DNA of 64,000 nt. Origin: Panaeolus papilionaceus (Eukaryota; Basidiomycota; Agaricomycetes; Agaricales). Shown piece after piece: positions 22,269 through 34,402 of the stretch. Within the stretch, counting starts at the first letter, position 1, and each line of letters starts with the position of its first letter. The notes below the pieces were generated by a model. It did not search any database. It was not told the DNA's origin and saw only the letters and a list, made by a program, of their open reading frames with translations. The DNA lies in contig JADNRZ010000001.1 of NCBI GenBank assembly GCA_015501605.1, positions 496,001 through 560,000 of the forward strand. Direction: 5' to 3'. Position numbers and translations under genes: made by a program.

Positions 22269-25200
22269 TCAAACCAGGAACTCCCAATTTTCACCTTTGA
22301 TGGGAATTTCGGCGTGTCTAGAGGAGAAAAGGATCAGACGCGTTGAGAAATGAGAAATCATACACCCACTTGTCAGCCAGATGCATCTTCAATCCTTGTT
22401 CACGATAAAGCTGTACGTTACGACCAACCTTGCAAAGTAAGCATCTATAACACTCCGATGGCTCCCTCGAAAGAAAAACCGGCTCAGGCGGTGTCCAATC
22501 CCCAATATACAGAACGTCGACGTCATTTCTGGGTGCTCTGATTTTATGACTGTGAAGCAATAGTCAGAAACGACACTGGAAATGGAGCCGTAACCGCATT
22601 TAACGCACACTTTCGATAAATGATTGACGACTCTCGAGCGCTTCACTGGCTCACAGTGATATTCGGGGCAGTGGTTGCATACCCAAGCAGCGCATGCAAA
22701 GTCAGGTGATGGGCGCTGGCGGGACATGATGCATTGCCCCACCAGGCTGTTTACGGGAGCGAAAGACCTATGAGCCGGTTTTTCGAAAACACCATGATGT
22801 ACCTGCAAAGCAAGCAGTGTGTCAGAAAAGGCTTTGCGAGCTTCGAGGGAGGTTGTCGAAATATCACGCACGGCTTGTCTCCATGTATAGAAGTACGAAC
22901 CGAGACTATTGCGAAGCGGAACGAACCCACAGTCCCCACATACAAATATCTCGTTTGCTTCGTCCAAATCCGAGATGGTAGTGGTGTAAATACTCCTTCC
23001 TAGAGAGCTGATTATGGCGCAAACTATTTCACGCCCAGCGCTACTAAAGCGGATGGGTGGGTGAGGTGAACAAGCCCCTGATTTATCTAGCACACAGTGA
23101 AGATGAGGCGCAATACTCTGCCAGCCGATAAGAGCCTGTCGTTGTAGACCCAAATGTGCGTGACAGATGAAAGTGCTCCAAGAGACTATACTGATAGTGG
23201 ATCGAACGTCGCTTTCGCTGATACTGCACCCGGCGGCTTCGAGGGCAAGATATATAGGCATCTCTGAGTTCGCAAGCCAGCGCTGTACAAGCTCGTTGAT
23301 ATCATCAGTGACAGCCACCCACTCGGATACATGTGCCACTCCCAAGGTACCAGAGCTCAGGTAGCGTCGAGACGATGGAATAGTAAGAATGATGGCTTTT
23401 GGTGGCATGCTGCTCCATAAGCTGGGAGGTGTTTGATGCAACACTTTTTCGTCGTAGTACACCTCCAGCGTCTGAGTTAGACGCAAACGCCTCGCACAGG
23501 TGACCATGTCTTCAAGCTGTCTGTGCCATTTGTTGAACTCTGGCCAAATTTCAACCAGGGACTGTAGAAGAAAAACCGTTGGTTAAGTGGCATACCTTTA
23601 CGATTCGGCTTGAATATATAATAATCTTGAATGAACCCGGCCATATACCGAGTACAGTATCCGATGTCGACTGGATCATGTCCCAAAGACAAGAGATAGA
23701 TTTCCCAACTGTTGTCGAAACCAAAAGTGGATCAATGTGGGCACCTTTGGCCGCGGGGAAAACTATAATACATATCTATCAACTATCTCCCATTGTAATG
23801 TGATGTAGTCGCCAGCACAATAGTCGCAGCTGACTGATGCCCAATCAGAGTATGTTCTCGCAGCCTATAAATTTAAACACAGTGTTAGGACAGGCCTTAG
23901 TATTACAGACGGCGTGAGTGACCTTCGATACGTTCGAAGAAATCCGCCTTTGCACGACAAGAAATTCCTCGTAGGCCTCACGGGCAAGAGGAAGGCCTGC
24001 CCTGATACCCTCGAAGTGCTTCGCAACACGAGCTTTGAATGAATCAATGTCCTGCTTGCGAAAGTAAAATGATGTGAGATAAAATGGGTGATGGTCCCAA
24101 AAGTAGGGTTTGGGGTAGTACAGAGGATCTAAGGAGCATAGATGTCATTGATATGAACAAAATGAAATGGATCATAAACAGAGAAATCGACCTTTCTTGG
24201 GCGTTCCGCGAACATATGTTTCAACCTTTGTCACCATATTTATCGAGCGCAAGACTTGCTCAGCTTCATCGTAGGAGTAAAGAGGTGGCTAATTAGTGGT
24301 CAATAATCAGAATTTAGTGATGGTGTCTTACTAGGATACGCACAGAGCAGGACTGGCATAGTTTGTCATTGTATGTAAAATCGACCATAGCTGGATAGAC
24401 ACCACAGCCCTACGAGGTTAAAGTAGTAGAGCATTCGAAGATTGGAGTTAGTAAAATTGTGACCAACATAGAACACTTACGTCGCACGTCGGGGGTCCGA
24501 AGAGCATCGTGGCCCACTTAGGAGGGGAGGTCCCTTGCGGAACGAGAGGTACTTCCTCGTTCGCTGCAAAAGCCGACTGCCACACGCTCAAACTGCCTTT
24601 CGAAAGAAGTAAATTTCTAAGAGTTTTGGTTGTTCTGATGAGGGAAAGGAGGTCGGTTGGATGCACATGATGGAATATCTATGTGTAGCAGTACAGAGCT
24701 CAGGATGAGATCACGATTGCGATGAACTCCTACAGCCCACTGGACATAAGCTTACCTCCAATATGACCTCGACTGGCAACGAAAGAATAGGCGATAAGTT
24801 GAGATGCGATGTTTTGCCATACTTTGCGTTACTTTTCAGTCTCGCTTCACGTCGAATACGAGCAGAGATGAAGTTTCCTAATAATCCAGATCGTCAACTT
24901 GTAAAAATCTAGTGTCATCTGGGGGAGGCCAGATTACTTGCCTTTCACCAAATATCGTTGAATGGGGTCACAGTACTCTTTAGTAGTGATTCCATATTCT
25001 CGCCAGATTTCCTCTTTCTTCAAATTCTTGAACGGGAATATAGATATTGGTATGTGATAGAACTCGTCCGCCAGCGATGCCAGATCTGAAAATGTAAAAA
25101 CAGTGTCGGTAGACACCAACGTAGTCATGAGAAACTGTAGGCAGATGGTGGACTTTATCCAGAATATGGTGTGGCGGTAAGGCAGAAAGGTCAAGTTTTG

Positions 25201-25281
25201 AGGGGGGCAGTGTAAGTCGCCTGTCTTATGGGAGAACTCTGTCCAAAAGGGTTCAAATGACTCTGAGTCCGAGTCCGACAC
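22269..25281 (-). CDS. F-box protein with Cys/His clusters (right copy)
   Basis: Minus-strand paralogue of the F-box gene at 11.3-14.0 kb. The F-box is split at the same place: LSLPVEVILE (exon ending 24756), then IFHHVHPTDLLSLIRTTKTL (24481-24678). The next exon (24344-24409) has the same 66-base length as its partner and a Cys cluster (GCGVYPAM...CQSC). Both copies begin the F-box exon with Gly-Asn in phase 1. Downstream are helical exons, a long exon at about 22.7-23.5 kb, a CNHCPEYH cluster, and a finger-like end (YRCLLCKVG...LKMHLADK), closing with TGA at 22269. The upstream exon ending RYLVKG would use a GCAAGT donor (GC-AG intron). The true start is unresolved; 25281 is only the limit of the open frame. 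Some middle exons were not fixed. Confidence 0.65.
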
Positions 25282-25582
25282 CAGTCCTGATAACAGAGGG
25301 CCTCAAGCTAAGGCCTCAGCCCTTCAACGACCAACCTGTAAACGAAATTACCTTATTATTAGAGACTGATATGAGCATGCTTAGGTATCCTTAACGTCGT
25401 TCAGTTTTACAGCTGAGCTGAGGCCAGGCTGAGCCTATGGCGGTCAAGGGGGAAGCGGTTCAAGTTTTTACCCAATGAGAACGGTCACCGTGAGCATCAG
25501 CAGCACGTGGAGGGCGCCAGGTCCGCAAGAGGCCCAAGCGGGACTCAAGGGTTTCTCCAACGTTTCTCTCTTTTTGCTTTCC

Positions 25583-27011
25583 ATGTCTGCTGCTGAAATC
25601 TCTGATAGAATCTATGCTTCATTCGCAGATCTTCCCCGAGAGATTTACGACGAAATTGTCGATATATGTCTAACGGTTGGCGGTACACCTCTGCTACGGA
25701 AGTGCACTATGGTGCACACTGCTCTCTTGCCCAGGGTTTATACGTATCTTTTTGCCAATATATCCTTCTACTCATGTATCGGGGAAGCAGCAGTTCACAA
25801 AAGGAACCAGCGGATTGCTACATTTTTATCCATTCTCAGATGGCGACCCTACGTTGCCTGCATAATCAGAGGTCTTACTCTCTACCTGCATGAAGACAAT
25901 GACTGGTTGATTGAAGAGACCGGGTTCTTACCAGTCATGCGAACCCTCAAAGATTTGGGAGCCCATCCGACTCAACTATGTCTCTATAAGCTCCCAGGTA
26001 TCGATTATATTCGCCTTCCAATCCATCCCAAATTCGAAACCGAAGTTATTCGGCCAATTCTTTCCAGCTCCGTGAAGCATCTGACCATTCGAAATTGTGA
26101 AGACCTCCCACATAATTTCCTATCGGCCTTCGCTGCGCTGGAAGAAATTGTTCTCGATAGAATCAGTCTTTCAGCGGCGACTTACGGGTGTCAGTCTCTG
26201 CCGCGTGCCAAATATGCTGGTATTGGTCGACTGGAAATTCAGCGGTGCCTACACAATGAAGCCATTTTTGCCTTATTAAACCCTTGGTGTGGCCTACCTT
26301 TCGACTTTTCAGCACTTCGTGAGCTTCAATGCTCCGTTGAAACCATGGCCGAATTGACATTTGTTTATCGTGCGCTGGCGCCTTATGGGACCACAGATGT
26401 GCAAGAGCTGCGACTTATTATCGATGTGGCTTCCCACAATGGGAGGTGGATACTAGGTTGCTTTCATTTACCCAGATCTTAGCTGCTTATTGATACGTAA
26501 AACAGGACGCTTGACGTTTTCTGATCTCCCCTCCGGGATGGCTCATCTTCGATTAACTCTCCTTTTTAAAGGCAAACTAAACCCCAGCCTTGATTACTAC
26601 CAACCCTTAGTGGATAGCCTCACGTCCTTTGTCTCTTCTGGTGATCACTCCACAATAACGCGACTGACTGTCGATTTACCCTATGATTGGGTGTACGGTT
26701 GCTACATAGAAGGTGTACAGGAAACTCGATGGGGAGCGTTCGTAAAACAAATCGAACTGTGGAAAAACAACCTACATTCATCGGAGAGCAGACTCAAATC
26801 TCGTCAGCGCACCGACCTTGATCTTCGTTTAAATTTCGTTGCCAAATCCACTCTCAGACATTCACACCGGTTCGACCCCCAATCACTAATCCAGGACGCC
26901 GTTGTGTCCCCAATTTTGCAACCCTATTTTCCTGGTTGGTATACTTTTGAATATGGATCCTCAACCAGCAGGTGGTCGGAGGATGTCGCATTTAAATACA
27001 ACATTCGGTGA
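25583..27011 (+). CDS. F-box/LRR-like protein
   Basis: Two exons, 25583-26456 and 26506-27011, joined across a 49-base intron in phase 1; 459 residues. It begins with an F-box-like helix set (FADLPREIYDEIVDIC, then KCTMVHTALLPRVYTYLFANI), as in the many basidiomycete F-box proteins that score ligase substrates. The rest shows irregular leucine-rich segments (HLTIRNCEDLPHNFL, LEEIVLDRISL, LQELR-like blocks) consistent with a solenoid. It belongs to a different subfamily from the two neighbouring F-box genes because it lacks their Cys clusters. The ATG at 25583 was chosen since it directly precedes the F-box; an in-frame ATG at 25475 would add 36 residues without homology signal. The stop overlaps a GTGAGC donor-like site, so a further 3' exon is possible. 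Confidence 0.65.
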
Positions 27012-27500
27012 GCATCTCAGCATGCATACCTTTCTTCACATGCGACTCAAAAGCCAGGCATTGAAGCTGACATCACATGTCCTACTAGCTACAGTGCCCA
27101 CCTGATATGGCCGCGCCCCCTTGAACCTTCAGAACTTTATTTTAGAAGCATAGAATAATAGCAAATTAGAAGTCCAGACGTACTCCGTAACTCCATATTC
27201 ATCGTAGGCCGCCTACTTACGCTCATGCACGGCATTGATTAGTATTGATGCCAGATGGTCCTGGGCCGTCCTCACACTAAGTTTCGACTCTTCCCGTTTA
27301 CTTCTTTGTCTTGCCGTAGCACGGGCAAATGAGTACGCTCACTACAGCGATAAGTATTTTAGGAAAATTCGCTGATATCATTTCCTCGGCCAGCTGAGCT
27401 TGTCTTGAGCTTTTGAAGTTTTACTTTCAATACAGGATGCTATTATACAGTGGTTTTGGTTCAACGTTATGAAGACTTATCCTCTGATCCTAACGCAGCA
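27012..27500. other. Intergenic between convergent genes
   Basis: Separates convergent stops of the F-box/LRR-like gene and the potassium channel gene. Nothing recognised. Confidence 0.4.
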
Positions 27501-30022
27501 TTAGAAGCTGATATTATCGCTGAAAGCGACTCTGGAAATGAGTAGCATCAGAAATGGGTCATTTATCTTAACCATGGAACGCACCTTCAATCTCCGAGCA
27601 AAGTCCTTCAAAATCTGCTCGTCATCAGGCTGCGATACTCTGCGACTCCATGCTGGTATCCATGACATCGGTAGTTGCTGCTCATCCGTTTGTAATTTGT
27701 ATTTTTCGATAATATCTTGGAGATTCTTTGTGCATTGAAGTACCTCGTATGGCAAGGGATGATGTGCCAGGCTGGACGCAGGGACGGTGGGGAACAGCGT
27801 TGGTTTGGTTTCTGGTATATGTGGAAGAATCGCGGCCTCATCTGTTTTGATTATGGCTTTATATCGTCTGGAATAAGCGTCTGAAAGAACTGAACAATGG
27901 ATGAGTAAGTGTTCAATGTTCAAAACGACAGGCTTACTTGATAGCAGAATTGTCATCGTGGCCACTCCGACGAGAGCCCAGGCCACGAAAATAGCTCGAC
28001 CAGCTGGGGTTTGCGGGGACAATTCCCCTAGAACATCATCAGAAAATGGAGGTACCCAAAGTATCGCACATACCATATCCTACAGTTGTGAACGATACGA
28101 AGCCTGGAAGTGATGGGTAAATTACTTTCTTTGAGCCATCAAGATGAATTGGGACACCTACAAAAGTACACGGAAGTGCCAAAGCCCCATCCCTCTGTCT
28201 TCATAAATATCAAAGAACCAATCTGATATTTTCGTCAATCCAAAATCGTCAATCAAATGCCAGAGAAAATTATACCATCCAAAACGCAATGAATAATATC
28301 CACGCAAGAGCTAGCCTAGCTGCAAATACTGAACGCTCTTCCTGAGCAATTGAGCGCGACAGAGAATCTGCATCTTGAACAACCGCCGAGTCTCCTCCAC
28401 CCGTTTCTAACATGTTGGCTGTAGCACTGCTGTCTTCGTCATCCAAGGTCATATGGTTCCGGTCTGGAGCTATCGCACCCGTTATAAAAGTGGGAGTCCA
28501 TGACCGATGTTCTCCAAGCCACCGATGACTGGCAGGAACATCGGCTATTGTGGGTGTTCGGATTTGTTCTGGTGCTCGTTGAGGGGTTGCAAATAGTGGA
28601 ATATCAGCCACTGAGATGCCCGCCTCCTCTGCTGCTGACTCAAGCTGCATCTGTGATAAGCCCTGGACATTTAACTGTCGAGGACGAGGTCGGTACAGAT
28701 GTGTTCCCTCTTGACGGGAAGCCGGCAGAAGGTGTGTCTTCAAAGTGTGCGCTATTGTTTTTGGTAAGGACCTCATATAGACTGATGTCAGGCGATGTGA
28801 ATCGACGCTATTTTTGTGGTAATTGGCTAGATCATCTTGAGGGATCCAGACAGGCGCTCCCTGAGCTTGAAGCCGACTTCGGATGGCGTTTTTCCATCGA
28901 TAGCGCATGCGTTCATGTAGGACTCTATTGCGCAACGCTGCAATGCGAGCCTGAAAACTCACTGCTGCCTCCTCTAGCAATGCTTCTCGTGCCAACGCAA
29001 CAGTTAGAGCCAGATTGAGGATACCGACGGATACGTAAAACACTGTGAACACTCGCGTTCCCGTGGAATCCGGATGAATGTCACCAAATCCTGAGTTTCA
29101 TTTTAATCACGCTTTACGAACTGTTTTGATGAAAATGTAAACGTACCTATGGTTTCGATTGATACAACGGAGAAGTACAGGGCTTCAATGAACGTTATTT
29201 TGAGCATGATTGCTTGTACTAGTGACCCCAGAGCTAGATAGCTTAGCAGAATTATGATCGCAATCATGAGTGATCGCTGTTTGTGTGTCAATCCACTGCC
29301 TGCAAAAATGAGACATGCGTCAAATTAACTTGAGAGATAGCATACCTTTGAACTGGAATTGTCGAGTATGCTTGTAGTCAGATATTAGTGCCAAATTGGT
29401 ACTGGTAGAGGCAATAGTTGAGCACACAGTCAGCCAGAAAGGCTGGCCATATGTAAACCCGTCATCGAAACGGTGTTCTAGTCCAAAGATTGTCACGACA
29501 AGGATATTGATGACATCTAACCAAAAATAAAGCAGGTCAATAAAGAGCACGCGATCGAGCTATTATCAACTCACCGTGGATAGTTAGCCAAAAGATACAA
29601 AGCAGTGTCATAAGCTTGACATTCCGTTCTGAAAATCTAACCACCAAACAAGCATTCGCCAGAACTCCACATGCCAGGCTGATTCCCATAGATGCGTCAA
29701 GTAATACTGTGTTTTGGCGTGTTTCGATAATTATGCCTGCTCCATCCGTTCGAACATACCAATGCCCTGTCAAACCTGGTATCGACAGCAGTAACGAGAA
29801 GGGTACGATAATCCCAGAGATGAGGGGGAGCTTCCGATAGGCAGGTTCTATTGCATTATTAACCTCGTCCGAGGGCGATAAGACTGTGGCATTCCCATCT
29901 TTGTTCCATCTTCCATTAGATGTTGGCCCGCTCCCAGTTAGGTCATCGAGTTCTTTCACCCTGCCTCCTTCACCTTCAGTTTCCTCTGATGATCGAAAAA
30001 ACGGCCTGAATAGGTTTCTCAT
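27501..30022 (-). CDS. TOK1: TOK1-type two-pore outward-rectifying potassium channel
   Basis: Plasma-membrane K+ channel with eight predicted membrane spans and two pore loops in one chain, the layout found only in fungal TOK channels. Eight exons (27501-27889, 27938-28027, 28074-28103, 28162-28222, 28276-29090, 29147-29299, 29346-29516, 29575-30022) keep phase; 718 residues. Pore 1 reads ALYFSVVSIETIGFGDIHP and pore 2 reads FVSFTTVGYGELSPQTPAG, each with a K-selectivity signature (IGFGD, VGYGE). The second filter is encoded mostly on a 30-base exon. Between the pores is an unusually long cytosolic loop of roughly 250 residues (LARE..., Arg-rich then acidic). The N-terminus is cytosolic and acidic. 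The start ATG at 30022 opens the first long exon. Confidence 0.9.
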
Positions 30023-30414
30023 CCAAAAGCTGAGAACGGCAGCTTGCTGCTTATGTCGGGTGTTGGAAAGAAAGAAAAGCGATGTTACATTTTGATGTCA
30101 TGGTGGAGGAGTTTTGCATTTGTTGAGGTCCGGGCTGGTGCTGTCAGAGTGAAAGTCCGAGAGCCACTGCCACCGCTCTTGCTACTACTTACGATCACAT
30201 GACAGTGCTATTGAGTTGACCCTTGACGTGAATTAGGGGCAGTTGTAGTGGTGGTGCTGAATAAAAATAATCTAATTACAAACCGTTATCGCACGACATA
30301 TAAATGACACTCTGACGACACTCCAGTACAAGGTAGCCGTTCGGCCATAGGTAGATAAATATACATTTCGTCTGACATGGGATACACAGGATGAAGATTG
30401 TAACTAGAATCAAT
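30023..30414. other. Channel promoter and oxidase 3' end
   Basis: Lies between the channel start and the stop of the D-amino-acid oxidase, both on the minus strand. No TATA box placed. Confidence 0.4.
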
Positions 30415-31947
30415 CTAATTTTTCGGCGAGGCTGATAACGCATCCCCAAGCAGCAACAATACTTGTGTGGCGCAGCCCCATGATGCTTGATAGCCATAAC
30501 CACCGTGTCTACATTACAGCAAATAATAGAGATGTTAGAACACCACCAAACAGCAAGAGGACACGAGTGTAAGTATCTCACCCATAGTTATGAATAACGG
30601 GTATCCTTCCATCTCTGTGGACTTGCTTGCCGTCTTTCCATTCGACCTCTAGTCTAACGCCACCCTTACGAGCTGGACGTAGGCCACATCCTTCTCCAAC
30701 TTTGTGGCGCAGAAGATCTTCAACCGTTGGTTCTCTAACAGCACGAATATCAGGGGGAGCAAGCTCAGGGCAAAGCTTCAGCCCTCTTTCGAGAATATCC
30801 ATCGTCGTCTCGGGACGCGGTCGTGGATGCCAATCGTCTACCGAACGCGTGCCACCGACGATGACCTGTAAGGGGTAGAAAATATTAGCGACTTGCACGA
30901 TCTAAACGAAGGATTCGACCTACATCACTGCTGCGCCGGGGAATGATATAAGTGAAAGCACCATCCCCAGTCAGGGTTTCTGTTCTGCCAAATCTGACCC
31001 AAGGGGCTCGAATAAGTACCGTCTGGCCTCGAATAGGATAAACCGCTTTATCCTCGACACCACCCAAGAAGCGAGCGCCGATACCCGTGCAATTGATTAC
31101 AGCGTCAGGTAGGGGATCATGTGGCGACCCCCCAGAGAACAACCGCGTGCCACCCTCCAGAACCTGATTGATATGCATGATCGATCCACGGAGAATACGG
31201 CCACCATTGGCGAGGAATCGCATGAGCAGGTAGTTAAGGTAGATTGGCGTGTCGATCGTGACAGTAGTGAATGTACATCCTGAGAGACAGCCCGGGGGTA
31301 GTTTTTCCTTTGGGATAGGTTTGTACTGCCGAAGTCGATTGGTCCCACAATGAAGCAAAGTAGAGCGAGTGAGAAACTCACGTTAGGCATTTGTTCGAGA
31401 GGATCTGGCTTTTCCCGCTCCACGTAGAAGTACTCTGTCTGAGTAACCCGCAAAAACGACTCTTCGGCATCGCTTCCCGGAGCAGACAATTTCCACATTA
31501 CGTCGAAGGTTTCTTTCTCATACGCTGCGAGTGCGAGATACCTGTTAGTGGCGTCGTTGGTTGATCGAGGCCAGTGTAGATACTTACCGTGCTGTTTCGT
31601 CTCATTAATAGGGTTGTAGACATGGTGGGCCCCCTATTCAGTGGAATGAGTGCCAAGAATTTAATGCAACGTTAAAATGGCAATGACGCACTGCCCAGCG
31701 ACTGGTATATCGAATAGACTTGGGGTCACTGGGGATGATATCTGCAACGATGGAGACGCTGTATGGGCCCTGCAGTTGAATCTTCAGTGCAGTCGTCAAC
31801 CCCACAACACCTGCAGGACGGGTGCAATGAAAGATAAAATATAAGGCGAGTAATCAGTGTGTTACTCTTTTGGGCATTTTTAGCTATCTTCTCACCTGCA
31901 CCAAGGACGACGATCTGTTTCTTGGGTGAAGCATTGTTAGCAGGCAT
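30415..31947 (-). CDS. D-amino-acid oxidase (FAD-dependent)
   Basis: Oxidises D-amino acids to 2-oxo acids with release of ammonia and hydrogen peroxide. Seven exons (30415-30508, 30582-30865, 30924-31325, 31382-31541, 31584-31633, 31692-31810, 31896-31947), 386 residues, close to family length. The FAD fold opens with VVLGAGVVGLTTALKIQ near residue 12; RWAGAHH follows near 55, INCTGIGARFLGG is the second dinucleotide-contact segment, and RPARKGGVRLE and HGGYGYQASWGCA are the substrate-site and C-terminal FAD signatures. The exon 3 donor was placed at GTATCT because only this keeps frame. The chain ends ASPKN, so it lacks the peroxisomal SKL-type signal many fungal oxidases carry; its location is therefore uncertain. 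Confidence 0.9.
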
Positions 31948-32125
31948 GGATGTCGAATGGGAGATAGGGACTAAGAGAGAGGATGGTTAAAAAGGGTCGG
32001 GAACGAGATGACTGCCAGAGATAGATAAGCTAGCTAGCTCCTTCTAGTAGTTCCAGCGCTGTGTGGGACATTTTATACTGCCAGATACTGACTCCTTTAG
32101 TAGGACCTGTACACGAAAATGATGT

Positions 32126-32881
32126 TCACGGGCTTCGTGTCACATCCAAGATAAAATGGTGATGAGGTCCGAGTCGTGATCGGAAAGTCAGCGAGTCATG
32201 CGTCAACGCGTCATTGGTAGCTTTGGTTCTGGTTTCTAAAAAAGTGGTGATTTCCACCGACTCCGTCCGAAAAACAGGGAGTTGCCTATCAGCGACCACC
32301 GTCACGAAATGGTCCTGAATACATTCTCCGAATAGTTCATAACATTCTGCAGCTTTGACCGGAATGCTGACCCTGACGATCCATGCCAACCGGCAACGAT
32401 CCGTGTTCTTCCACGCCAGGCTCTAAACTGTTGGCCTCATGGTAGCGTCAATGTGGACAAGATTTTGACGTTCAGCTTGCATTCAACAGCTTGAAATCTG
32501 GCACAAGGTGGATTACCAAGGGTCTTCACTTTACTTCGCCGCTCCCTGCAAAAAATGACATCGTTAATCTATAACAATTGAGTCGTTACGCTATCATTCT
32601 GAAGAACGTGTTTGGACCACGACTAGTGGCAGTCTCCACCACAACTTCCAACGTGCGATGGTTGAGCTGCGCAGAACATTCACCGCCACAATGCCTGTCA
32701 TCCAGAAAGCCTGAGCTATTATTATCAAGTGGTGATGATAAGGTAATGGAGTAATTCTATCTTCATGAACAGTTGTTCCTGTGCATGTTTTGAGTCCTTA
32801 AGTAATGTGTCTGTCAACAGGCACGTCTAAAAGGGCGGAACAATTATTTGCATAAGCAGATGATGGCAACGTTTTGTTAGA
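32126..32881 (-). CDS. Unknown spliced gene behind the desaturase
   Basis: Not recognised. Four exons join in phase on the minus strand: 32825-32881, 32590-32756, 32470-32545 and 32126-32422, each bounded by plausible GT...AG sites (introns of 44-68 bases). They encode about 200 residues including DDRHCGGECSAQLNHRTLEV, FFRMIAERRSKVKTLG and LAWIVRVSIPVKAAECYEL, with no membrane span. The first exon has no ATG, and the desaturase stop is only about 50 bases upstream, so either a start exon lies inside the desaturase 3' end, a readthrough transcript is spliced, or this is a 5'-truncated relic. The agreement of three introns argues against chance. Confidence 0.4.
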
Positions 32882-32929
32882 CTACACACGTACCCTGTAA
32901 GTTCTTGTTAGATTCGTTCGTATACTACT

Positions 32930-34402
32930 TTACTCAGACTTGTCTGAATCTTCTTCTGCGCTAAGGTTTGCTGAATTGTATCCGGAATCGACGGCGCGTG
33001 TAGGCTTATGAGACAAAATACCACCGACGGCTTCGATGGGACGGCCTTTCCCAAGCCTCTTTGCACGGGCAAATAAGCCCACTTCTTTATCACGGATGAA
33101 ATTGACGATGACCATGGGCCATGATGGATGCGAAGGGATATTATCATAAAATTCAGGTGCAAGCTTGCGAAGAGCTGGAAGCTTCGTCCATGGGATGGAA
33201 GGGAAGTCGTGATGTTCGTTATGATAGCCAACCTGGAAAGATCTCAGAAAAGGGAATACAGGTTTTTCTTATGCACGCACGTTGTAGGCAAGAACGTTCA
33301 ATGGGCCATAGTAGCTGTATGTTTCCTGTTCGAGACCATCCCAGAGGTAATGTTCGGCGATAAAGTGTCCAGCACATGGGTGGAGACTGCCAGCAAAGAA
33401 GCTGCTCATGATTAAGTAAATCAATGGTCGGAGTCCAAGGTTCGTAACAAGAACCCAATCAAAGACAAGTTGCACGACTAGGTTGAGAAGATGCCATTGG
33501 GTGAGTGTTTGCGCTCTAACAAAGGTTGGACGAAGCGCGTAGAAGAGGATTTGGAAGGTCCTATAGGGAGAGTGTGAGCAAATTCTACTGGCGGAACTGA
33601 TTATACATACGCGAAGAAAACCTTGCCCAAGACGTTATTCAGGCAGAGAAGTTCGAGACGCGTTGGAAGGTCAGTGTCGATTCCATCTTGGCCCATGAAC
33701 TTGTGGTGCTCAATGTGGTATTGCTGGACAGGAGATAAGATTTGGTTATGCAAGTTTAATTTGTAAACACACCTTAAATGCAGCGCTATACGGGATACCA
33801 ATAGGAAGGTTGGCAAAAATAGCTAATAATTTATTGAGTGCGATTCCAGGGAACGCGAGGTTGTGTGTGATCTCGTGGATAGCCAGAAATAGGTTGTGAT
33901 TTGCTGTTCCTCCAATGGCATACGCAGTAAAAATAAATATTGGAGACAGAGGGGAATGGTTTCTCATCATGACGGCGAGGCTGATTTGGAGAGAAACAAC
34001 GAAGAGCACGACGTGTTTTGTCATAGGCTCATAACCCATAAGTTTGGTTACCTACAATATTCATAAGTCGTCGCCTCTGTGTCATATTTGGAGACCACAT
34101 ACCTCAGGGTGAGCCTTCATAATTGCCTGTCTTCGCGAACGATGTGGCTCCTCTGTCATCAACCACAGAAAATCTTTGGGGTCCTGGGGCGGTGCGACAT
34201 GTTTATAAGTGTGCTTCGCGCATTCTTCCCCTGTCGCATATTCCTCAGGCTTGTAAACGCGCCTGGGTGTCCTCCTTGGAGTCTTTCCTTCTGCTAGCGA
34301 CTCAGCGCCTCCATATAAGCTATAATCTAGTGAGACCGTCTCTGGTTAATATCGTCGCTCCCACCCCACATAATTTGGCGATGAAAACTCACCAACCGAC
34401 AT
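32930..34402 (-). CDS. Sphingolipid delta-4 desaturase (dihydroceramide desaturase)
   Basis: ER-membrane di-iron enzyme that puts the 4,5 trans double bond into dihydroceramide on the way to glucosylceramide. Six exons (32930-33232, 33281-33560, 33611-33723, 33773-34051, 34103-34341, 34393-34402), 407 residues. The histidine boxes are HEITHN, HIEHH and HNEHH (in VGYHNEHHDFP), in the order and spacing of the DES family; HPCAGHFIAEHYLW and QETYSYYGPLN are also diagnostic. Hydrophobic spans flank the first box. Exon 1 is only ten bases (ATG plus two codons), accepted because GTGAGT follows and the join restores frame. The tail is acidic (EEDSDKSE). It diverges from the ChAPs gene across 310 bases. 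Confidence 0.92.
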
